A stretch of DNA of 6,601 nt from Alphaproteobacteria bacterium UBA2947. GTDB lineage: Bacteria > Pseudomonadota > Alphaproteobacteria > Rs-D84. Below, piece by piece: positions 1 through 4,409 of this stretch. The stretch is from contig DEBV01000014.1 of NCBI GenBank assembly GCA_002348925.1, positions 106,527 through 113,127 on the forward strand, written 5' to 3'. The notes under the pieces are model-generated. The model was given only the letters and a program-made list of their open reading frames with translations, made no database searches and had not been told where the DNA came from. Position numbers and translations under genes: made by a program. How positions within the stretch are numbered: position 1 is the stretch's first letter; each line of letters opens with the position of its first letter.

Positions 1-1
1 A

Positions 2-26
2 ACCGCCGTTTTGGCGGTGTTTTTTT
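2..26 (+). terminator. Intrinsic terminator of an upstream gene outside the window
   Basis: A perfect 6-bp GC-rich stem (ACCGCC at 2-7, GGCGGT at 13-18) with a five-base loop is followed by a run of seven T at 20-26. This is the classical Rho-independent layout. The gene it ends lies to the left of the window. The next promoter begins two bases after the T-run, so transcription units are packed tightly here. Confidence 0.8.
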
Positions 27-27
27 A

Positions 28-56
28 TTGATAAAAAAGGGTAAAAATGTTATCAT
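28..56 (+). promoter_or_regulatory. Sigma70-type promoter of the 319-residue gene
   Basis: TTGATA (28-33) and TATCAT (51-56) each match the consensus at 5 of 6 positions and are separated by 17 bases. Transcription would start near 63, giving a leader of about 30 nt that carries the AGGAG ribosome binding site at 81-85, six bases before the ATG at 92. Confidence 0.65.
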
Positions 57-91
57 CATGGCAATATAACAGTGTTTTATAGGAGAATATA

Positions 92-1051
92 ATGGCAATG
101 ATATTTCACAGTCGTGAGGCATTGGCAGAAAGCGAATCCAATCTCTTGGGAATAGAGGGGTTGGGGTTGTCCCAAGATGATGCTATTTATTATGCGCAGG
201 CCATGGAAGGGTTAAAGAAAGGAATACCTTTGAAAAAGCAACATGTTTCACAAGATGAAAGGGGTTATAGTTGCCATGTTTTGGGTGGACCTGTGGATTA
301 TAAGCAAGCATACGAAGACACCAAGGAAATTTTTTCAAAAATTCAGGAAGTTTTATCAAAACATACTAATGTGCTTCAAGAATGGGGCGATTTACATAAT
401 TATAATTTGAATCACCCTTATTATGAAGAAGCTTTGAAACATTTTAACGGTGCAAAAGAAGTAAAAAAGATTTTGACAGAATGTTCTGCTGCAACAGGTT
501 TGCAACCAGAGCAATTTATGAAACAAGCGTTTGCGAATGCTCGTTTAATACATTCAGGAAAAAAATCATCACATTTAATGGTTGATAAAAAAGTTAATCA
601 GGCCGTTGATTTGTTTGTCAAAAGAAGTTTTGAAGTTCCTGTGTTGTCAGATAACATATATTATGGAATCCAGAATCAAGCCGGAGATGAATTTAAAACA
701 ATGGACGATATTAATCGTGGAATAGATAAAGCGCAAGAAACTATGCATTTCTATGAATCTAAAATATCTAAAGATTTTGGCGGTTATAGTAAAAAAGATT
801 TGAAAAAAATTGATATGGCATTTGATGTTTATCAAATGTTTAAACATGAAATAGAGGCAATTAAAGAAAAAAGTTGGTATAAAGAGCAAAGAAAAAAAGA
901 TATTTATAGTATTGCCAAGGAAAGAGTTGCACTTGAAGACGGAAAGGGCGATAAATTAAAAAACAGAGAAAAAGAAAATAAAAATAAAACAGATAAGAAA
1001 AAAATAGCCGAAGTGAAAAATATGCTGGACAACAGATTGGTCAGACGATAG
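92..1051 (+). CDS. Unrecognised Lys-rich soluble protein, 319 aa
   Basis: I do not recognise this protein. The start at 92 is supported by AGGAG at 81-85 and a good promoter just upstream; a second ATG at codon 3 is the only close alternative. There is no signal peptide and no membrane segment, so it is probably cytoplasmic. Most of the chain reads as amphipathic, charged helices, with possible coiled-coil stretches around residues 72-95, 110-130 and 208-262. The last 55-60 residues (about 256-310) are a low-complexity tail very rich in Lys with Glu, Asp and Asn, probably disordered. There are only two Cys (61 and 131) and no catalytic motif I can name. It has its own promoter and a downstream hairpin, so it appears to be a single-gene unit. 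The Lys-rich tail might bind nucleic acid or be secreted as an effector tail, but nothing here proves either. The reading frame is clean and codon use fits the genome, so it is a real gene of unknown function. Confidence 0.8.
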   Translation: MAMIFHSREALAESESNLLGIEGLGLSQDDAIYYAQAMEGLKKGIPLKKQHVSQDERGYSCHVLGGPVDYKQAYEDTKEIFSKIQEVLSKHTNVLQEWGDLHNYNLNHPYYEEALKHFNGAKEVKKILTECSAATGLQPEQFMKQAFANARLIHSGKKSSHLMVDKKVNQAVDLFVKRSFEVPVLSDNIYYGIQNQAGDEFKTMDDINRGIDKAQETMHFYESKISKDFGGYSKKDLKKIDMAFDVYQMFKHEIEAIKEKSWYKEQRKKDIYSIAKERVALEDGKGDKLKNREKENKNKTDKKKIAEVKNMLDNRLVRR

Positions 1052-1064
1052 TTCGTCTGATTAA
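1037..1064 (+). terminator. Hairpin enclosing the stop codon; weak terminator candidate
   Basis: TCAGACGA (1041-1048) and TCGTCTGA (1053-1060) form a perfect 8-bp stem with a four-base loop, TAGT, which contains the TAG stop codon at 1049-1051. Two G-T and two T-A pairs can extend the stem to 1037-1064. The following sequence is T-rich but interrupted, not a clean T-run, so termination may be weak or the hairpin may mainly protect the mRNA 3' end. Confidence 0.5.
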
Positions 1065-1121
1065 TCGTTTGTGTTAATTATATAGCAAAATGATGGATGT
1101 TGCTGCTTAAAGTGTTTTTTA

Positions 1122-1149
1122 TTGCTTTTGTAAAAACATAGTTTACAAT
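1122..1149 (+). promoter_or_regulatory. Probable mltG promoter, placed for a leaderless transcript
   Basis: TACAAT (1144-1149, 5 of 6) lies 16 bases downstream of a weak -35 candidate, TTGCTT (1122-1127, 3 of 6). A start six to eight bases after the -10 box falls at 1155-1157, at or next to the A of the mltG ATG at 1157. No purine-rich ribosome binding site precedes that ATG. Confidence 0.45.
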
Positions 1150-1156
1150 CCTTTTC

Positions 1157-2167
1157 ATGAAAATATTTTCAAAGCGAAGATTTAGAAGAATTAAAGACTG
1201 GATTAAGTTCATACTGGCGATTGTTTGCGTCATTGTGTTCATTGTATTCTTTATATTTAATGTTTGGTCGCCTGTTCGTAAACCTGTGAGTGTGGTTGTG
1301 CCGCGTGGTGCATCTGTGACAGGTGTGACAAATTACCTTTATAAAAGCAATATCATTAAATCCAAAGAATTATTTCATTTTTCAATTCGTTTAAATGGCG
1401 GAAAGATTCAGGCTGGTGAATACGATATACCACGTGGTGCAGGTGTTTGGACTGTTGCGTCTATGTTGGCAAAAGGACAGATTGCCACGACCGCGATTAC
1501 TATCCCAGAAGGTATGACAGTTGTTCAAATAAAAAATCTGTTGATAAGTATTCCTTTTTTAACTGGCGATGTTAATTGTGATAATTCTTCGCCAGTGTGT
1601 GATTTACATGATGGGGATATTTTTCCAGATACTTATCGAATCGCGCGTGGTACATCGCGGTTAGCGGTTCTTGAATTAGCACGCAAAAAAATGATAGAGG
1701 TTAAAAAGTCTTTTTCTGGTGCAAAATACCCTGCACCCCTGAACAGTTGGGACGAGGTTATGGTGTTGGCATCCATCGTTCAAAAGGAAACACCACAAAG
1801 ACGTGAAATGCCAATTGTCGCCAGTGTTTATCTTAACCGTTTAAATATAAATATGCGTTTGCAGGCGGACCCTACGGTTATTTATGCGCTTACTGATTCA
1901 GAAGGCGATATGCATGGTGCACCTTTGTTATCGGGGCATCTTAAAATCGATAGTCCTTATAACACCTATGCTCGTAATGGATTGCCACCGCGTCCTATTT
2001 GTAATGTTGGGCGCGATGCGATTCGTGGGGTGTTGAAACCTGCGCATACAAAATATTTGTTCTTTGTTGCAGACGGACGTGGTGGACATAAATTTTCTAA
2101 AGATTACAAAGAACACCAAAAGAATCACGAAGCGTGGCGTGAGATAAAAAGAGAAAAAAATAAATAA
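1157..2167 (+). CDS. mltG: Endolytic murein transglycosylase MltG (YceG-like)
   Basis: MltG cuts the glycan strands of nascent peptidoglycan at the MurNAc-GlcNAc bond, leaving 1,6-anhydro ends, and is thought to help set strand length beside the synthases at the inner membrane. The 336 residues match the usual length (E. coli about 340). A short basic cytoplasmic N-terminus (KRRFRR, 6-11) precedes one membrane helix at about 16-36, then a LysM-like region (about 43-118) and the YceG catalytic domain. Recognisable blocks are FPDTY (156-160), ASIVQKET (205-212), RLQADPTVIY (234-243), YNTYARNGLPP (268-278) and FVADGRGGHKF (303-313). Glu211 aligns with the catalytic Glu218 of E. coli. An unusual pair of Cys (141 and 148) brackets a short insert before the catalytic core and could form a periplasmic disulfide. 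The ATG at 1157 has no ribosome binding site, but it gives the expected N-terminus and there is no other Met before residue 102. It is not beside acpP/fabF, a common neighbourhood in this class. Confidence 0.96.
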   Translation: MKIFSKRRFRRIKDWIKFILAIVCVIVFIVFFIFNVWSPVRKPVSVVVPRGASVTGVTNYLYKSNIIKSKELFHFSIRLNGGKIQAGEYDIPRGAGVWTVASMLAKGQIATTAITIPEGMTVVQIKNLLISIPFLTGDVNCDNSSPVCDLHDGDIFPDTYRIARGTSRLAVLELARKKMIEVKKSFSGAKYPAPLNSWDEVMVLASIVQKETPQRREMPIVASVYLNRLNINMRLQADPTVIYALTDSEGDMHGAPLLSGHLKIDSPYNTYARNGLPPRPICNVGRDAIRGVLKPAHTKYLFFVADGRGGHKFSKDYKEHQKNHEAWREIKREKNK

Positions 2168-2189
2168 TCCGTTTTTGCTGTAGCGAGAT

Positions 2190-2217
2190 AAAAAAATACG
2201 CGCAATTTTTTTGCGCG
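2190..2217 (-). terminator. Intrinsic terminator facing left (minus strand)
   Basis: CGCGCAA (2199-2205) and TTGCGCG (2211-2217) make a perfect 7-bp stem around a five-base loop. On the + strand no T-run follows. On the minus strand the stem is followed after two bases by seven T (the A-run at 2190-2196). The terminator therefore works on leftward transcription, although no leftward gene is visible. It lies 23 bases past the mltG stop, so it would shield mltG from antisense transcription. Confidence 0.7.
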
Positions 2218-2226
2218 ACGGGTGCG

Positions 2227-2255
2227 ATTATACCATTTTTTATAGCACTTGGCAA
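2227..2255 (-). promoter_or_regulatory. Strong minus-strand promoter, divergent to the barrel gene
   Basis: Read on the minus strand, TTGCCA (2255-2250, 5 of 6) and TATAAT (2232-2227, 6 of 6) are separated by exactly 17 bases. Transcription would start near 2220, immediately before the minus-strand hairpin at 2217-2199 and its T-run, so the product would be only about 30 nt. It sits back to back with the outer-membrane protein promoter, the two -35 boxes being 13 bases apart. Confidence 0.55.
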
Positions 2256-2268
2256 GAAATCTATTTTC

Positions 2269-2297
2269 TTGAATGTGGTTTGTTTCAATGAGATAAT
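2269..2297 (+). promoter_or_regulatory. Promoter of the outer-membrane protein gene
   Basis: TTGAAT (2269-2274, 4 of 6) and GATAAT (2292-2297, 5 of 6) are spaced by 17 bases. The predicted start near 2304 gives a leader of about 48 nt ending in AAGGA (2341-2345), six bases before the ATG at 2352. Confidence 0.55.
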
Positions 2298-2351
2298 ATT
2301 CTTATCAGGACCTAAGCCTGAGCTAAGTTTAACCGAGAGAAAGGATATAAA

Positions 2352-3149
2352 ATGAAAAAAATTGCTTTAACATCTTTATTAGCTGTATTTGTTGTTTCTG
2401 GTGCACACGCTGCTAACGTAATTGACGGCAATCCATTATATATGCCAGGACAAAATCATTTTTACAGTGTAACATCTTTGGGATCACATTCTGATCATTT
2501 CAGTTCGTGGAAATTAAACGAAGATTTTGGTTATGGTATCACAGATAAATTAGCAATTAATGTTTCTACAACAGTTGTTGATGAAAAATCCTTTAATCAA
2601 TGGGGTTGGGATGAAATGGCTTTCGGTGCTAAATTCCGCGCATTAGATTTTGGCAGCTGGAAAGCTGATTTGATTGGTGGTTATGCAGTTAACCCATTCT
2701 GGGGCAATCATCAACCATGGTTGGATAAAGATTATACAAACTATACATGGACAGCGGGTATGCGTGGTGGTTATGTAGGTTCTTTCTGGACAGTTGCGGG
2801 TCATGCATTGTTCAATTATGAAAATTCTGAATCATTCAACTGGAACAAAGATGGTATTCATACGATTGCTTTGGGTGTAGATGCTCAAATGTTGTTGGGA
2901 CGTCATTTTGCATTGTTGGCTGGTGTAGAATACACGGGTGTTTTGGATAACGCAAATGCTAACGGTGTAAAAAATAAAAACGAAGGCAAATGGACTGGTG
3001 AAATTGGTGTAAACTATAATATCGATGCAACAAAATACATCGGTTTGTATGCTAATACAGAAATGGACCACAAAGGTGGTGCAAATCATGACGAATGGGA
3101 TGTTAAAGACGGATTTGGGTTTGGGGCTAAATTCGGAATTGACTTCTAA
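2352..3149 (+). CDS. Outer-membrane beta-barrel protein with signal peptide, 265 aa
   Basis: Residues 1-20 are a textbook Sec signal peptide: MKK, a hydrophobic core, then the cleavage motif AHA with cutting likely after Ala20. The mature protein (about 245 residues) alternates polar and aromatic residues in roughly 10 to 12 amphipathic strands and ends in GFGFGAKFGIDF. The terminal Phe is the signal read by the BAM assembly machine. It has about 11 Trp and no Cys, typical of a small outer-membrane barrel. Strand-like stretches include about 67-76, 101-112, 143-155, 185-195, 214-223 and 253-265; charged, Asn/Asp-rich segments such as 197-213 and 239-252 look like surface loops. I cannot name the family; it could be a small porin, an adhesin-like OmpA/OmpW-size barrel or a structural protein. 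It has its own promoter, an AAGGA site and a strong terminator, so it is monocistronic and probably abundant. Leu codons switch from TTA to TTG about a third of the way in. Confidence 0.88.
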   Translation: MKKIALTSLLAVFVVSGAHAANVIDGNPLYMPGQNHFYSVTSLGSHSDHFSSWKLNEDFGYGITDKLAINVSTTVVDEKSFNQWGWDEMAFGAKFRALDFGSWKADLIGGYAVNPFWGNHQPWLDKDYTNYTWTAGMRGGYVGSFWTVAGHALFNYENSESFNWNKDGIHTIALGVDAQMLLGRHFALLAGVEYTGVLDNANANGVKNKNEGKWTGEIGVNYNIDATKYIGLYANTEMDHKGGANHDEWDVKDGFGFGAKFGIDF

Positions 3150-3161
3150 AATTTCCATTGG

Positions 3162-3193
3162 AAAAAAGTCCGACCGCATGGTCGGATTTTTTT
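3162..3193 (+). terminator. Strong intrinsic terminator of the outer-membrane protein gene
   Basis: TCCGACC (3169-3175) and GGTCGGA (3180-3186) form a perfect 7-bp stem with a GCAT loop, followed by seven T (3187-3193). An A-run at 3162-3167 precedes the stem and can pair with the T-run, so the element may also stop leftward transcription. It begins 12 bases after the TAA. Confidence 0.9.
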
Positions 3194-3274
3194 GTGGTAT
3201 CTACTTGTTTAGACATATTTTTTCTTTGTCATATATTAGTGCTGTCAAAGTATAGATTTTTTGCGGGTTTCACA

Positions 3275-3297
3275 AAGAAAAGTCCGATATTTTTCTT
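3275..3297. repeat. Inverted repeat overlapping the str promoter -35 box
   Basis: AAGAAAA (3275-3281) and TTTTCTT (3291-3297) are perfect inverted copies separated by nine bases. The right arm overlaps the first two bases of the -35 box at 3296. It could be an operator or an AT-rich upstream element that contacts the RNA polymerase alpha subunit. The low complexity of the arms means chance is not excluded. Confidence 0.3.
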
Positions 3298-3323
3298 GAC
3301 AATTTGCGGGGCAGGGTTATAAT
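3296..3323 (+). promoter_or_regulatory. Consensus promoter of the str (rpsL-rpsG-fusA-tuf) operon
   Basis: TTGACA (3296-3301) and TATAAT (3318-3323) are both perfect consensus hexamers with a 16-base spacer, and AT-rich sequence lies upstream. It is the best promoter in the window, as expected for a ribosomal protein operon. Transcription should start near 3329-3331. Confidence 0.85.
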
Positions 3324-3329
3324 ATGCTT

Positions 3330-3472
3330 GCTTTCCGTGTAATGAAGGAAAGTAAGAAACACAGAAAACCGCAGTTTTTGCGAGATTTATAATCGGGTGC
3401 GTGCACCAGAAATAAGTCTGCTTGCGGGTTTCGTATGGAAAAAAAGTGAATAAAAAAACAAAGAGAATTTGA
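3330..3472 (+). promoter_or_regulatory. Structured 5' leader of the str operon
   Basis: The predicted mRNA begins with about 140 untranslated bases. CTTTCC (3331-3336) pairs with GGAAAG (3347-3352), placing a hairpin almost at the 5' end. CGCA (3370-3373) pairs with TGCG (3379-3382). GGTGC (3396-3400) pairs with GCACC (3403-3407). The 11-mer TTGCGGGTTTC at 3422-3432 also occurs upstream of the promoter at 3261-3271. A 16-codon frame (3342-3392, MKESKKHRKPQFLRDL) without a ribosome binding site lies inside. The rpsL site is the weak AGAGA at 3462-3466. No T-run follows any hairpin, so a terminator-type attenuator is not apparent. Confidence 0.45.
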
Positions 3473-3844
3473 ATGCCAACAGTAAATCAACTGATTCGGA
3501 AACCTCGTAAAAAAGTTGCAGTGAAATCTACTGCACCTGATATGATGTCGAATCCTCAAAAGCGCGGTGTTTGTACGCGTGTTTACACAACTACACCAAA
3601 GAAACCTAACTCTGCTCAACGTAAAGTTGCGCGTGTTAAATTGGCTAATGGTCATGAAGTAACTGCTTATATTCCAGGCGAAGGTCACAACCTTCAGGAA
3701 CACAGTGTTGTTATGATTCGTGGTGGTCGTGTAAAGGACTTGCCAGGTGTTAAATATCATATTATTCGTGGTGTCCTTGATACAAAAGGCGTCGAAAGCA
3801 GAAAACAAGGTCGTTCTCTGTATGGCGCAAAAGGTAAAAAATAA
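3473..3844 (+). CDS. rpsL: 30S ribosomal protein S12 (uS12)
   Basis: S12 sits at the decoding centre of the small subunit and tunes codon-anticodon accuracy. The 123 residues cover the whole family (E. coli 124). Signature blocks are PTVNQLIRKPR (2-12), RGVCTRVYTTTPKKPNSA (31-48), GEGHNLQEHSV (69-79) and RGGRVKDLPGVKYH (83-96). Lys43 and Lys88, counted with the initiator Met, are the positions where streptomycin resistance changes are classically found, and both are wild type. Asp89, the residue methylthiolated in many bacteria, is present. Gln49 replaces the Leu of E. coli in the NSALRKV block, a mild variation. It is the first gene of the str operon and lies 67 bases before rpsG. Its Leu codons are mixed (CTG, CTT, TTG), unlike most of fusA. 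Confidence 0.99.
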   Translation: MPTVNQLIRKPRKKVAVKSTAPDMMSNPQKRGVCTRVYTTTPKKPNSAQRKVARVKLANGHEVTAYIPGEGHNLQEHSVVMIRGGRVKDLPGVKYHIIRGVLDTKGVESRKQGRSLYGAKGKK

Positions 3845-3872
3845 TACACATCGGTAAAACGGTTGTGAGTAA

Positions 3873-3886
3873 TTTGGGAAACCAAG
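3873..3886 (+). promoter_or_regulatory. GAAA-tetraloop hairpin between rpsL and rpsG
   Basis: TTTGG (3873-3877) pairs with CCAAG (3882-3886, one G-T pair) and is closed by GAAA (3878-3881), a stable GNRA tetraloop. In E. coli the rpsL-rpsG gap is where S7 binds to repress the operon, so this 67-base gap is the natural place for such a site. The resemblance is positional only; no S7-binding sequence was demonstrated. Confidence 0.3.
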
Positions 3887-3911
3887 TGAAGAAACTAAAA
3901 GGAAAATAAAT

Positions 3912-4385
3912 ATGTCAAGACGTAAAGCTGCAACAAAACGCGAAATCTTGCCAGATTCAAAATATCATAATCTGGTTGTTGCAAAATGTATTAATGTTGT
4001 TATGTGGGATGGTAAAAAAGAAGTTGCTGAAAACATTGTTTATGGTGCAATGGAAAAATTGAAAACCGTCAACAAAGACAAAGATGAATTAACAACTTTC
4101 TTGGAAGCAGTCGATGCTTTGAAACCATCTGTCGAAGTAAAAGGTCGTCGTGTAGGTGGTGCAACTTACCAAGTTCCAGTAGAAGTTCGCAAAGATCGTC
4201 AACAGACGTTGGCATTGCGTTGGTTGGTGAAGTTCGCAAGAAAACGTGGTGAACGTTCTATGGAAGATAGATTGTTTGCAGAATTGCGTGATGCGTTGAA
4301 TGGTCAAGGTGGCGCATTTAAAAAGAAATTAGATACACACAGAATGGCAGAAGCGAATAAAGCATTTGCTCACTTCCGCTGGTAA
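3912..4385 (+). CDS. rpsG: 30S ribosomal protein S7 (uS7)
   Basis: S7 nucleates assembly of the head of the 30S subunit by binding the 3' domain of 16S rRNA, and lines the mRNA exit/E-site region. The 157-residue length is typical. The N-terminus MSRRKAATKRE, the block KPSVEVKGRRVGGATYQVP (71-89), the stretch LRWLVKFARKRGERSM (102-117) and the C-terminal HRMAEANKAFAHFRW are strongly conserved. The start is fixed by AAGGA (3899-3903) eight bases before the ATG. The gene ends in three tandem in-frame stops (TAATAATAA, 4383-4391), and fusA follows after 24 bases, so the two are co-transcribed. In E. coli S7 is the autogenous repressor of this operon; the same role here is inference. Confidence 0.99.
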   Translation: MSRRKAATKREILPDSKYHNLVVAKCINVVMWDGKKEVAENIVYGAMEKLKTVNKDKDELTTFLEAVDALKPSVEVKGRRVGGATYQVPVEVRKDRQQTLALRWLVKFARKRGERSMEDRLFAELRDALNGQGGAFKKKLDTHRMAEANKAFAHFRW

Positions 4386-4409
4386 TAATAAAAGAATAAG
4401 GAAAGACAC

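Noticed and set aside
2199..2217. Hairpin as a + strand terminator of mltG
   Set aside because: On the + strand the stem is followed by ACGGGTGCG with no T-run; the T-run exists only on the minus strand.
3025..3255. 76-codon + frame running from the barrel gene through the terminator
   Set aside because: It overlaps the barrel gene out of frame and crosses a strong terminator; no ribosome binding site.
3226..3256. Second promoter upstream of the str promoter (TTGTCA, then TATAGA)
   Set aside because: The -35 matches 5 of 6, but the only -10 candidate matches 4 of 6 at a poor 19-base spacing. It is too weak beside the perfect promoter at 3296.
3386..3445. tRNA-like appearance in the str leader (GGTGC hairpin, then GCGGGTTTCG)
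   Set aside because: No acceptor stem, anticodon arm or proper GTTCRA T-loop can be formed, so this is leader structure and not a tRNA.
3317..3808. Open frame of 163 codons on the minus strand across rpsL and its leader
   Set aside because: It is a shadow of the strongly conserved S12 frame and overlaps the str promoter; the composition is not protein-like.
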